48,683 bases of DNA from positions 1 to 48,683 of the forward strand of contig JACKKT010000015.1 of the NCBI GenBank assembly GCA_024236295.1, written 5' to 3'. The first letter of the stretch is position 1. Every line of letters starts with the position of its first letter. Both the position numbers and the translations under genes were made by a program. This document shows positions 32,837 through 41,498 of this stretch, one piece after another. Source of the stretch: Kordiimonadaceae bacterium. Lineage in GTDB: Bacteria; Pseudomonadota; Alphaproteobacteria; Sphingomonadales; Emcibacteraceae. Under the pieces are notes generated by a model, which saw nothing but the letters and a program-made list of their open reading frames with translations, was not told where the DNA came from and did no database searches.

Positions 32837-34207
32837 TTATTCGGCAGGCTGATGCACAGCATCTGATTCTGCTATTTTGACAAATCTGCTGGTGATTACA
32901 CCGGCTGTCATCGCACCATTCACATTTAATGCTGTACGTGCCATATCAATTAGCGGCTCAATAGAAATCAGCAAAGCTACAATTTCCACTGGAAGTCCCA
33001 TAGCTGGCAAAACTATCAATGCTGCAAATGTAGCACCGCCACCAACCCCGGCTACACCAAAGGAGCTGATCGTTACGATCATTACCAGTGTTGCAAGGAA
33101 TTGAAAATCAACAGTAACACCAACAGTAGGCGCAACCATGACTGCGAGCATTGTCGGATATATTCCGGCACACCCATTCTGCCCAATTGTTGCACCAAAT
33201 GTGGCGGCAATATTGGCAATAGATTTTGGAACACCAAGCTTGGTAACCTGGGCATCAACATTGAGCGGGATACAAGCGGCAGAGCTTCTTGATGTAAAGG
33301 CGAATGTCAAAACCGGAAATACCCCTGTAAAGAATTTTTTTGGGCTAAATCCTGTTAGGCTGAGCAATAAACCGTGAATAACAAACATAATACCGATTGC
33401 AATATACGAGGCCACAATGAATTTTGCCAAAGCAAGTATGTCCGCAAGGCTTGAGCTGGCAACGACCCTTATCATGAGCGCCATGACACCATAAGGTGTA
33501 AATGACATGATCATTCTGACAAGATGCATAATGATTGACTGAGCAACATCAATAAAATGAAGGAAGGATTGCTTGTGATCTTCGTTTTCTTTCATTGATT
33601 TTAATCCTGCCACACCAAGAAGTATGGCAAAGATAACAACTGAAATAATTGAAAGCGGTCTCGTACCAGCCAAGTCAGAGAAAATATTTCTTGGAATAAA
33701 GGATACAAGCATTGATGCAAGGCTTAAGTTTGAAACATCCCCCATACGACCCTGCAAGGCTTCGGCCCGGGCTGCTTCACGCGCACCACTGACCAGCCCC
33801 TCAGCGGTTAAGCCAAATATATCAGTAATCCCAATAGCCACTATTGAAGCGATCATTGTTGTAAATACAAGAACTGCAACAACTGTGCCCCCTATTTTTC
33901 CGAGAGAGGCGACCTCATCAATTCGCACAACAGCCGCTATCATAGAAATCAGAATAAGCGGCATAATGATCATATAAAGTAATCTTATATAACCGTTGGC
34001 AATAACATTGGTCCATTCCAACGTGCCCTTAATAGTATCTGCGCCGCCATCAGAATAAAGTAGTTGGAGCGCAAAACCGAATATTACTCCCGCAGCCAGT
34101 CCCATTAGCACTTTCCGCGATAGCTTCATATCCCCCTTGCTGAATCTTGCGAGCAAATATATAAGGCCCACAAATACAGCCAGATTAACAATTACAGTAA
34201 TCGACAT
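32837..34207 (-). CDS. tcyP: Dicarboxylate/cation symporter family, TcyP-like (L-cystine import)
   Basis: A 456-residue secondary transporter with about eight membrane segments and the re-entrant loop Ser-rich motif TFAFTSRSSAACIPLNVDAQ. Later, GQNGCAGIYPTMLAVMVAP and GVAGVGGGATFAALIVLPAMGLP form the substrate site. The start (LSRKVLMGLAAGVIFGFALQLLY) and ITDIFGLTAEGLV are nearly the same as I recall for E. coli TcyP (YdjN), which imports cystine. GltP and DctA differ in these parts. The cystine assignment is from family resemblance. A terminator follows, so it is probably a single-gene unit. Confidence 0.85.
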   Translation of the reverse strand: MSITVIVNLAVFVGLIYLLARFSKGDMKLSRKVLMGLAAGVIFGFALQLLYSDGGADTIKGTLEWTNVIANGYIRLLYMIIMPLILISMIAAVVRIDEVASLGKIGGTVVAVLVFTTMIASIVAIGITDIFGLTAEGLVSGAREAARAEALQGRMGDVSNLSLASMLVSFIPRNIFSDLAGTRPLSIISVVIFAILLGVAGLKSMKENEDHKQSFLHFIDVAQSIIMHLVRMIMSFTPYGVMALMIRVVASSSLADILALAKFIVASYIAIGIMFVIHGLLLSLTGFSPKKFFTGVFPVLTFAFTSRSSAACIPLNVDAQVTKLGVPKSIANIAATFGATIGQNGCAGIYPTMLAVMVAPTVGVTVDFQFLATLVMIVTISSFGVAGVGGGATFAALIVLPAMGLPVEIVALLISIEPLIDMARTALNVNGAMTAGVITSRFVKIAESDAVHQPAE

Positions 34208-34588
34208 AAATTAATTCCCTTCAAGCAAACAGCGCAGAAATTAAGCGCATTAGTCCCCAATATTAAAAATTAGAAAATCCCCATCTCCAATAGTGTATTT
34301 AAGTCTATCCGATTGAGAAGTAAATAGTCAATTTAAAATATTATTCTTAAAAATAGAAAATTTTAGTAAATATTTTCCACATTTTAATTTAATTAAAAAT
34401 AAATTCTATCATTTTATTTTTTTTGTAATAATTTTTCTTTTGTTAATATGTAAATTAGCAAATTAATTCACGACCAGCCGTAAGCTTATGCGTATGGAAT
34501 GGCAATTTCTGTACTATTTACCTAACCCTATTGCTGGGATATAATTATTCTCATATAAAACAAAAGCTCATCCAAATGGGAGAAATTG
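34208..34588. other. Long AT-rich intergenic region between divergent genes
   Basis: This 381-base gap separates the divergent tcyP-like and S15-hydrolase genes. The middle part (about 34310-34480) is dominated by A and T runs. No ORF, tRNA, repeat array or convincing inverted repeat was found. It must hold both promoters, but so many AT hexamers occur that none can be singled out. A GGGAGA box (34578-34583) precedes the S15 gene. Confidence 0.6.
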
Positions 34589-36472
34589 ATGAGAATTATC
34601 CAATTTTTAATAGCCTGCATTTTTACTTTTATTTTCAGCAGCACGACATTCGCACAGGATTATTCAAAATATAGTGAGGATGCCCTTAAAAAAATTCTGA
34701 CCGAAATTGCAACGGTTGAAACGAAAGTTCTGGTGCCCATGCGCGATGGTGTCGGATTATCAACGGACATCTATAGACCCAAAAATAGCAAAGGTAAGGT
34801 CCCCACCATATTTGTCCGCACGCCTTACAATATGAATAAACCCGGTCTTCGTACATTACGAAACATTGTTGAAGCTGTAAGTCGCGGTTATGCCTATATC
34901 CTTCAAAATGAACGCGGGCGCTATTTCTCGGAAGGAAAGTTTGAAATTCTCGGCCACCCAAGAACGGACGGATATGACGCCCTTGACTGGATTTCAGCGC
35001 AGTCCTGGTCAAATAACAAGGTTGGCACTATAGGCTGCTCATCAACTGCAGAATGGCAACTTGCACTGGCAGCCATGAACCACCCTGCTCATGCTGCAAT
35101 GGTTCCTCAGTCTTCCGGTGCAGGGATCGGTCGTGTCGGTGAGTTTTGGGAACAGGGGAACTGGTATACTGGTGGCGTACAACGCATTTTGTTTTTCGTG
35201 TGGCTTTACGGCGTTGATAATCCGCTTCGCGCACAAATACCCGCCGGCTTAAGCCCTGAAATACGTACACAGATTTCTGAATATAATGATCTGGAAGCCA
35301 ATAAACCAGATGTGGACTGGGAAACACAAATAAATCATCTTCCCATTCAGGATCTGCTAACCAGTATGGGGGAGCCGGAAGGTACCTTTGAGGAATTTGT
35401 AAAACGCACGCCCGCATCCCCTGAATGGTTTAATGGCGGCCTTTACCATGATGATGAGAAATGGGGTGTTCCTGCCCTCTGGTTTAATGCATGGTATGAT
35501 GTTTCAAAAGGCCCAAACATGGCATTATTTAATCTTGCAAGGAAGAATGGCGTGGACGAAGAAACACGCAACAATCAATATGTGGTGGCCGCCCCAAATC
35601 CGCATTGTCAGTTTGACAGACTTGGTCCTGATTATGTGGTTGGTGAACGCAAAATAGGGGATACGAGCTTTGATGTTGATGGCATGGTTTATAGCTGGTT
35701 TGATAAGTGGCTTAAGGGAGATAAGAAAGCCTTTGATCCAAAAACGCCTCATGTCCAATATTATACTATGGGGGCAAATAAATGGCAGGGCGATGACCAA
35801 TGGCCGCCTAAAGCCGCAAAGGAAATGAAGCTATACCTCCATTCCGGCGGAAATGCCAACAGTATTTATGGTGATGGAACACTCAGCTTTGATCCACCAA
35901 TGGGCGAAGGATCAGACAGTTATAATTATGATCCGATGATACCGGTAAAAACCATTGGTGGCGGTGACTGCTGTAACGGTGGACTTGTCATTCCCGGGGC
36001 CTATGACCAGCGCACAATTGAAGCACGCAATGACGTTTTGGTTTATACCAGCGATCCGCTGGAAGAACCATTGGAGGTCACTGGCTTTATTGATGCAATT
36101 CTGTATGTATCATCTGACGCAAAAGATACGGACTTTGCCGTTAAACTTGTCGATGTGGCGCCGGACGGTACCGCCTATATCATTGACGATACTATTTTCA
36201 GAGCCCGATACCGCGAAGGCTATGATAAAAAAGTTCTGATGAAAAAGGGCGAGATATATAAAATTGATATGACCCCTATGACGACGAGCAATGAATTTGA
36301 AAAAGGGCACAGGATCCGCGTTGAGGTAACATCATCCAATTTTCCAAAATTTGCCAGAAACCTTAATACCGGCGGCAATAATTATGATGAAAAGGTTGGC
36401 GTTGTTGCTCATAACATAATTCATTTATCAAAAGAACATCCGTCATATATTGTTTTGCCAATAGTGAAATAA
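34589..36472 (+). CDS. Exported S15/CocE-NonD-family hydrolase
   Basis: Starting at ATG 34589 (a TTG three bases before is also open), the protein has 627 residues with a signal peptide (IIQFLIACIFTFIFSSTTFAQ). The alpha/beta-hydrolase part (about 45-360) has MRDGVGLSTDIYRP, the family's NERGRYFSEG, and the nucleophile elbow GTIGCSSTAEW around Ser151, where the final Gly of GxSxxG is Ala. Candidate acid and base lie in WYDVSKGP and NPHCQFD. DKWLKG and the C-terminal jelly-roll (ITGFIDAILYVSSDAKDTDF-type strand) fit CocE and X-Pro dipeptidyl peptidases. The substrate may be an ester, amide or peptide. Confidence 0.88.
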   Translation: MRIIQFLIACIFTFIFSSTTFAQDYSKYSEDALKKILTEIATVETKVLVPMRDGVGLSTDIYRPKNSKGKVPTIFVRTPYNMNKPGLRTLRNIVEAVSRGYAYILQNERGRYFSEGKFEILGHPRTDGYDALDWISAQSWSNNKVGTIGCSSTAEWQLALAAMNHPAHAAMVPQSSGAGIGRVGEFWEQGNWYTGGVQRILFFVWLYGVDNPLRAQIPAGLSPEIRTQISEYNDLEANKPDVDWETQINHLPIQDLLTSMGEPEGTFEEFVKRTPASPEWFNGGLYHDDEKWGVPALWFNAWYDVSKGPNMALFNLARKNGVDEETRNNQYVVAAPNPHCQFDRLGPDYVVGERKIGDTSFDVDGMVYSWFDKWLKGDKKAFDPKTPHVQYYTMGANKWQGDDQWPPKAAKEMKLYLHSGGNANSIYGDGTLSFDPPMGEGSDSYNYDPMIPVKTIGGGDCCNGGLVIPGAYDQRTIEARNDVLVYTSDPLEEPLEVTGFIDAILYVSSDAKDTDFAVKLVDVAPDGTAYIIDDTIFRARYREGYDKKVLMKKGEIYKIDMTPMTTSNEFEKGHRIRVEVTSSNFPKFARNLNTGGNNYDEKVGVVAHNIIHLSKEHPSYIVLPIVK

Positions 36473-36482
36473 TTCTATCTAC

Positions 36483-36512
36483 TGGCCTGCCTGGTATAAC
36501 TATGGCAGGCCA
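36483..36512. terminator. Hairpin between convergent genes, possible bidirectional terminator
   Basis: TGGCCTGCC (36483-36491) and GGCAGGCCA (36504-36512) form a perfect nine-pair stem with a 12-base loop, 11 bases past the S15 stop and 22 before the stop of the convergent gene. No clear T run follows on either strand, so its strength is uncertain. Confidence 0.5.
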
Positions 36513-36533
36513 ATATTCCTGCGATTTATATTT

Positions 36534-37079
36534 CTATCTGATACGTTCAAAATTCATGATATATATTTTTTGCCAGTCATCTTTATTATGCAGTTTACGA
36601 AAAACTTCCTTGGTAAATTTTTTATCTGAAAAATCTTTATCAATAATCCTTACATCAAAGTCTTCTTTGCCACTATATCCACCAGGGACAAATGTGATCA
36701 TTTCTTCATTTTCCATATGAGCTTCAAACTGATGCCACCGCTGCGCGCGGGCGTTCATAAATAATATTTTCCATTTATGTTCTTCTTTATCATAACTACG
36801 GATATCCGTTGTAAAGCCACCATTTGTTGTCGAAAAAATTGTTTGAAAACTGCGTCCATCCTGAAGATAAAATCCCTTCACTTTTGCTTTATTTTCAAGC
36901 GAATTAAATTGACCGTTTTCCTGTCTTGTTTGAATGGTAACATCCCATTCTCCTTTTAAATATTCAAATTGAGAAAGTTCTGAGATGCTTTTATCTGAAA
37001 TTCCAAATTCAACTTGTTCCGCCAATGCCGTTTGGAAGAATATTAAAGACTGTAAAAATGTAGCAAATATAATTTTCAT
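36534..37079 (-). CDS. Exported protein of unknown function, DUF1579-like
   Basis: The frame is open from 37103, but the ATG at 37079 follows an AGGAAAT box and begins a signal peptide (MKIIFATFLQSLIFFQTALA), giving 181 residues. The mature part opens with EYLKGEWDVTIQTR and continues with beta-rich segments (FQTIFSTTNGGFTTDIRSYD, WKILFMNA, WHQFEAHMENEEMITF), a pattern seen in DUF1579-type lipocalin-like proteins. No catalytic residues can be named. It stands alone, convergent with the S15 gene. Confidence 0.75.
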   Translation of the reverse strand: MKIIFATFLQSLIFFQTALAEQVEFGISDKSISELSQFEYLKGEWDVTIQTRQENGQFNSLENKAKVKGFYLQDGRSFQTIFSTTNGGFTTDIRSYDKEEHKWKILFMNARAQRWHQFEAHMENEEMITFVPGGYSGKEDFDVRIIDKDFSDKKFTKEVFRKLHNKDDWQKIYIMNFERIR

Positions 37080-37108
37080 TTTATTTCCTAAAATACAAAT
37101 CATATAAA

Positions 37109-37142
37109 TGCGGAGCAGGATTTATCCACATCCTGCTCCGCA
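37109..37142 (-). terminator. Strong hairpin after the small membrane-protein gene
   Basis: TGCGGAGCAGGAT (37109-37121) and ATCCTGCTCCGCA (37130-37142) form a perfect 13-pair stem with an eight-base loop. It is downstream of the 37197-37580 gene and upstream of the next minus-strand gene. On the minus strand it is followed by TTTATAT, a poor T run, so it may be a terminator or a processing/attenuation structure. Confidence 0.6.
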
Positions 37143-37196
37143 GATAATTTATCCATAGATACCAGCTATACCAGTCTCATGGATTTAATAGAATGG

Positions 37197-37580
37197 TTAT
37201 TCTACAGCCGCTTGTTTTGGAGAAAGTATCCATAATACAAGGGCAACCAAAATAAGAGCAGGGACATCTCCAAGCATATGGCCCATTTCATTACCGTCAG
37301 TTACTGCCTGTACTCCCATGATGATGCCATGGGCAAGACTTGACCAGATGGTAAAGGAAATCAGACTTGCATGTTCTGCCGGATTTTTGGACGCCATGAT
37401 CAGGAATATTCCAAGCACGAAATAAATACCGCAAATCATTTGCAGATAATATTCACCACCACCCCCATGCCAGACCCAGCCTGCCGGCCAGACAAGACCC
37501 AATGGATATACAAATAAAAAGATAATTCCGAAGACTTTTAGAGCGAGCTTGAGATAGCTCTCACGTGTTTCATTGTTCAT
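37197..37580 (-). CDS. Small four-helix membrane protein of unknown function
   Basis: The ATG at 37580 is preferred over the GTG at 37586 because the GGGAG box lies just before it; this gives 127 residues. Four hydrophobic segments are seen (about 12-30, 44-60, 73-90, 104-120), with Trp/Gly-rich WPAGWVWHGGGGEYYLQMICGIYF-type loop between the first two and a periplasmic-looking HGIIMGVQAV segment. The C-terminus is short and charged. I do not recognise a function. It appears to be a single-gene unit. Confidence 0.75.
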   Translation of the reverse strand: MNNETRESYLKLALKVFGIIFLFVYPLGLVWPAGWVWHGGGGEYYLQMICGIYFVLGIFLIMASKNPAEHASLISFTIWSSLAHGIIMGVQAVTDGNEMGHMLGDVPALILVALVLWILSPKQAAVE

Positions 37581-37746
37581 AATCACTCCCCTTTTGTTAT
37601 AAAAAACTCAATACTAAGCAATTACTTCGAAAAAAATATATCACGACATATATGTTAAGTAAAACAATGTTAAATAGAGGGCAATTTCTTAAGAGACCAA
37701 AATGTCCTCAAATTACCGCACTCATAAATATTTCATATCCCGAATT

Positions 37747-38526
37747 CTATATGACACCCGGGAACGCACCACCATCAAGCAGGATATTTTGTCCCGTAAC
37801 AAAGCCGGCATTTGCCGAACAAAGCCAGCCGCAGGCAGCCCCAAATTCTTCTGGACGGCCAAACCGGCCAGCCGGGTTGGCGGCCATGCGGTTCTTCCTC
37901 GCTTCGTCTTCACTAATCCCTTTTGCCTTTGCTTCACCGGCAATTACTTCTGCGATACGGTCTGTTTCAAACGGGCCGGGCAGAAGATTATTAATGGTTA
38001 CATTGTCTTTTACAGTGGTTCTTGACACCCCGGCGACAAATCCCGTGAGACCCGCCCTTGCACCATTGGATAGGCCCAGCACATTGATCGGTGCTTTGAC
38101 GGCCCCTGAAGTAATATTGACGATACGCCCGAATTTACGATCAATCATTCCATCAACTACCGCTTTGATCAGCTCAATCTGCGTCAGCATATTTGAATCA
38201 AGCGCCTTGATCCATGTATCGCGGTCCCAATCCCTGAAATTTCCGGTTGGCGGTCCGCCGGCATTGTTGATCAGAATATCCGGGTCGGGGCAGGCGGCAA
38301 GTATTTTTTTGCGTCCTTCTGGTGTCGTCACATCACAGGCAACGGTGATGACTTCCCCGCCTGTTTTATTTCGAATTTCCTCAGCCGCTTTTTCAAGGAC
38401 CTCTTCATTTCGACCGTTGATAAAAACATGAACACCATCGGCAGCAAGCGTCATCGCGCAGGCTTTACCCAGCCCTTTTGATGATGCACAAATAATGGCT
38501 TTGCGTCCTTTAATTCCTAAATCCAT
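37747..38526 (-). CDS. SDR-family protein lacking the catalytic Tyr-x3-Lys
   Basis: A 259-residue short-chain dehydrogenase-like protein. The cofactor loop is ICASSKGLGKACAMTLA, where the first Gly of TGxxxGxG is replaced by Ala, and NNAGG is intact. ITSGAVKAPINVLGLSNGARAGLTGF stands where the Tyr-x3-Lys motif should be: Tyr is replaced (Leu/Ser) and Lys by Arg. It resembles the BKR-like SDR subgroup that lacks the full tetrad. It may bind NAD(P)H and act by another residue, or be non-catalytic. It is last in the leftward arm (gntR, racemase, SDR) of the catabolic cluster, 15 bases after the racemase gene. Confidence 0.85.
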   Translation of the reverse strand: MDLGIKGRKAIICASSKGLGKACAMTLAADGVHVFINGRNEEVLEKAAEEIRNKTGGEVITVACDVTTPEGRKKILAACPDPDILINNAGGPPTGNFRDWDRDTWIKALDSNMLTQIELIKAVVDGMIDRKFGRIVNITSGAVKAPINVLGLSNGARAGLTGFVAGVSRTTVKDNVTINNLLPGPFETDRIAEVIAGEAKAKGISEDEARKNRMAANPAGRFGRPEEFGAACGWLCSANAGFVTGQNILLDGGAFPGVI

Positions 38527-38541
38527 TTTATACTCCTGATA

Positions 38542-39210
38542 TTATATTTTCAATAAGCCGGTTGCTGCTGCCGCCATTGCAACACCAGCCCAGCAAGGGT
38601 CAATGACCGGCACCCCTGTAATATTTTGCAGCCACTCCCGGTGCAGCCCCATGCCCGCGCATCCAAGTATAATGGATTTTGCCCCATAATCATCAACCAG
38701 TTTTTTTCCCATTTTTTCTATGCGTGGTCTGGCAAGTTTTTTATTTTCTAACTCCAGTACTCCCATATCCAGCGGCAGATCACCAGATAACATAGACGTA
38801 AGTCCAGCTCTGGCAATCTGTTTTTCATGGCGTTTTACAGATAATTCTGAGATGGACAATATACCAAATTTACCGCCCATATTGGCGGCAAAATGCATTG
38901 CACTTTCCCCGATGCCAAACACTGTTTGATAACCTTCATCTCTGAGTTCCCTGACACCCGGATCACAGAAACAGGCAATGACATAAGCATCAGCTTTTAA
39001 TCTGGCGACAAAATTTTTTGTCAGTTTTTCGGCAATAATAACATCCTCTGTCGTCTCAATTGCCTCAGGGGCATCGCTGATTTCTGTATAGCTCAAGTCA
39101 GCATTTAAAATTTTTGATGGTTCCAATAATTCCTTTTTTATCCCTTCGGTAACCGAACAGGATGAATTGGGATTAATCACTAAAATTTTTGGCTTTCTAT
39201 ATACATTCAT
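38542..39210 (-). CDS. Aspartate/glutamate/hydantoin racemase-family protein
   Basis: A 222-residue, cofactor-independent racemase. The two catalytic cysteines are at about Cys80 (VIACFCDPGVREL) and Cys184 (IILGCAGMGLHREWL). The N-terminal VINPNSSCSVTEGI is typical of hydantoin racemases, as is the SAMHFAANMGGKFGILS strand. These enzymes swap the configuration of amino acids, hydantoins or maleate-like acids. Its neighbours (hydantoinase-type and DapA-type enzymes across the divergent promoter) favour a hydantoin or amino-acid substrate. It starts three bases after gntR. Confidence 0.88.
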   Translation of the reverse strand: MNVYRKPKILVINPNSSCSVTEGIKKELLEPSKILNADLSYTEISDAPEAIETTEDVIIAEKLTKNFVARLKADAYVIACFCDPGVRELRDEGYQTVFGIGESAMHFAANMGGKFGILSISELSVKRHEKQIARAGLTSMLSGDLPLDMGVLELENKKLARPRIEKMGKKLVDDYGAKSIILGCAGMGLHREWLQNITGVPVIDPCWAGVAMAAAATGLLKI

Positions 39211-39213
39211 AAA

Positions 39214-39912
39214 TTATATGCCCCAATGCTCAAAAATACTTTTATGGACATTGTTTATATGTCGGGCCATTCGTGCTGAAGCCTGAACGCCATCCCGTTT
39301 CTCAAGTGCGTCTATAATATCCAGATGCTCTTTATTTCCCGGCTGCATTCGTTTGGGCAACCGTTCATGATCAAACATCGCCGTACGACGGCGTAAATCA
39401 CCTATTAGCTCAACCAACAGATCATTGCCCGATGATTTAGCAATAAGGTTATGAAACATATCATCAACATTTCTAAGCTCAATTGCGGTCACAACTCTTT
39501 TTTCTAGAAGCTTCTCGATGATGGCCCTCATCTTCTGAAGTTCTTTGACATCTATATTATTCGCGGCTGCTCTTGCCGCATCACATTCAAGTAATTTTCT
39601 AACATGAAGTATTTCAACAAATTCTTTTAGGCGGACCTCGCGGACAAATACCCGTCCCGCGTTACGCTCTACAAGGCCCTCCGCTTCAAGTCTGTTGATG
39701 GCTTCCCTTACCGGCGTTCTTGAAACATTAAGAAGTTCCGCCAGGCGCCTTTCCTGTAATGGATCACCATACGAAAGATTGCCATTTAGGATCATTTCAC
39801 TGATAATACGGTAAGTACGTTCACCCAGATTATCATTTTCGTCTTCAAGTGCCTGATATTCCTGCAATTTATCTTTAATTTCCATCATGCTCGTTTCTGT
39901 GGGTGTAAGCAT
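39214..39912 (-). CDS. GntR-family transcription regulator with FCD domain
   Basis: A 232-residue regulator. The winged helix (about 30-92) holds SYGDPLQERRLAELLNVSRTP-type helices and VREAINRLEAEGLV, and the FCD effector domain (about 97-225) has a possible metal site formed by Asp and His in VDDMFHNLI and late HINNVH. FCD regulators sense small organic acids. The gene is divergent from the hydantoinase, and the 108-base gap carries a 34-bp palindrome starting 21 bases from its ATG, so it likely controls both arms and itself. Confidence 0.93.
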   Translation of the reverse strand: MLTPTETSMMEIKDKLQEYQALEDENDNLGERTYRIISEMILNGNLSYGDPLQERRLAELLNVSRTPVREAINRLEAEGLVERNAGRVFVREVRLKEFVEILHVRKLLECDAARAAANNIDVKELQKMRAIIEKLLEKRVVTAIELRNVDDMFHNLIAKSSGNDLLVELIGDLRRRTAMFDHERLPKRMQPGNKEHLDIIDALEKRDGVQASARMARHINNVHKSIFEHWGI

Positions 39913-39932
39913 TCATTCGCCCTCTTGATTAT

Positions 39933-39966
39933 TTGGTATTCTAATGGTATACCAAATGAATACCAA
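39933..39966. promoter_or_regulatory. 34-bp palindromic operator, probable GntR/FCD binding site
   Basis: TTGGTATTC (39933-39941) pairs with GAATACCAA (39958-39966), and the centre TGGTATACCA (39945-39954) is a perfect palindrome on the same axis. Of 17 symmetric base pairs only three fail. TGGTATACCA is the type of core bound by FCD-type GntR proteins. It is 54 bases before the hydantoinase start and 21 before the gntR start, so it can control both promoters. Confidence 0.8.
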
Positions 39967-40020
39967 TTTCAATTCATAAAAATATTTTGCTTAATCTAAC
40001 GCTGATAAAAGGCTGACAAC

Positions 40021-41487
40021 ATGAATAAAAAATACGATATGGTGATCAGAAACGGGCATACCGTGACGGACCGGGAAAAGGTTAAACAGGATGTCGGCAT
40101 CATAAATGGCAAAATTATCACACTTGGTGAAATCCCGGAAGTTGGGAAATATGAAATTGATGCTGAAGGCCTTCTTATACTGCCCGGCGGAATTGACGCC
40201 CACTGCCATATCGAACAAAAGTCTTCTTCGGGGATTATGACAGCCGATGACTTTTACAGCGGTTCGGTTTCTGCTGCTTTTGGGGGCACGACAACCTTGC
40301 TACCATTTGCTGCCCAGCATCGGGGGCAAAGTCTTCGAGAAGTTGTTGATGATTATATGGCTTGTGCCAAACCAAAAGCGGTCATTGATTATGGCTTTCA
40401 TCTGATAATATCCGACGCTTCAGATGCCATCATCGGACAGGAACTGCCTGCCATGATTGAGGACGGTATCACCTCTTTCAAAATATATATGACTTATAAT
40501 GATCTTAAACTTGACGATTATGAAATATTGAATGTACTGGCTGCTGCAAGACGGGAACAGGCCATGGTCATGATTCATGCTGAAAACCATGATGTAATCC
40601 GCTGGATAACAGATAAGCTTTTAGAACAGGGCTGCGGTGCACCAAAATATCATGCCATTGCCCACGCCCGCATTGCTGAAAAGGAAGCAACACACCGCGC
40701 CATATCATTGGCTGAGCTTCTTGATACACCTATGTTGATTGTTCACGTTTCTTCAGAAGCGGCTCTTAATGAAATACGACGAGCCCAGGAAAGGGGACTT
40801 AAAATTTACGGAGAAACCTGCCCTCAATATTTATTTTTAACAATTGACGACCTTGATAAGGAAGGAATGGATGGAGCCATGTATTGTTGTAGTCCACCCC
40901 CCCGTGACAAGGAAAGTCAGGAAGCAATCTGGAAAGGGTTGATTGATGGCTCTTTCACCGTCTTTTCATCAGATCACGCTCCTTACAGGTTTGACAGCTC
41001 TGGCAAACTCGCTGCGGGGCCAAAGCCGACCTTTGACAAAATTGCCAATGGCGTTCCCGGGCTGGAAATCAGAATGCCGTTATTATTTTCGGAAGGGGTC
41101 AATAAAGGACGCATGAATATTCACCGTTTTGTCGAAGTGACATCGACAAATGCGGCAAAAACATATGGCCTTTACCCGCAAAAAGGAACAATTGCCGTCG
41201 GATCCGATGCTGACCTTGCAATATGGGATCCTGAAAAACAAGTAAAAATCAGTTCCGCCGCTCTGCACGATAATATGGACTACACGCCATATGAAGGAAT
41301 GATAGCTACCGGCTGGCCGACAACAGTGATCAGCCGCGGTCGTATTGTCATTGAAAATGAAGCACTGAAAGTGGAAAGAGGGTCCGGCCAGTATCTGAAA
41401 CGCGCCCGACCGGAAGCCGCAAAACCCCTTGGCAGACTGGTTCCGGAAATGGACCCACGGAAAAACTTTGATGCCAAATTTATTTAA
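40021..41487 (+). CDS. Dihydropyrimidinase/D-hydantoinase-family cyclic amidohydrolase
   Basis: A 488-residue amidohydrolase that opens cyclic amides such as hydantoins or dihydropyrimidines. The metal centre is visible: His61-x-His63 (GGIDAHCHIEQ), carboxylated Lys154 (ITSFKIYMTYN), His186 (MIHAENHD), a histidine in LIVHVSSEAA, and Asp in FSSDHAPY. Length matches dihydropyrimidinases (about 480-500). It is first of the rightward operon, 11 bases before the DapA-family gene. Expected products would be N-carbamoyl amino acids, but no N-carbamoylase lies in the cluster, so the natural ring may be different. Confidence 0.9.
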   Translation: MNKKYDMVIRNGHTVTDREKVKQDVGIINGKIITLGEIPEVGKYEIDAEGLLILPGGIDAHCHIEQKSSSGIMTADDFYSGSVSAAFGGTTTLLPFAAQHRGQSLREVVDDYMACAKPKAVIDYGFHLIISDASDAIIGQELPAMIEDGITSFKIYMTYNDLKLDDYEILNVLAAARREQAMVMIHAENHDVIRWITDKLLEQGCGAPKYHAIAHARIAEKEATHRAISLAELLDTPMLIVHVSSEAALNEIRRAQERGLKIYGETCPQYLFLTIDDLDKEGMDGAMYCCSPPPRDKESQEAIWKGLIDGSFTVFSSDHAPYRFDSSGKLAAGPKPTFDKIANGVPGLEIRMPLLFSEGVNKGRMNIHRFVEVTSTNAAKTYGLYPQKGTIAVGSDADLAIWDPEKQVKISSAALHDNMDYTPYEGMIATGWPTTVISRGRIVIENEALKVERGSGQYLKRARPEAAKPLGRLVPEMDPRKNFDAKFI

Positions 41488-41498
41488 GGATCAGTAAA

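Noticed and set aside
34330..34352. TTAA repeats in the long AT-rich gap as a CtrA site
   Set aside because: The spacing is ten bases, not seven, and such tetramers are expected by chance in a region this rich in A and T.
37652..38431. A 259-codon plus-strand frame opposite the SDR gene
   Set aside because: It is rich in Pro, Ser and Arg and has no domain; the minus-strand SDR in the same place has clear family motifs.
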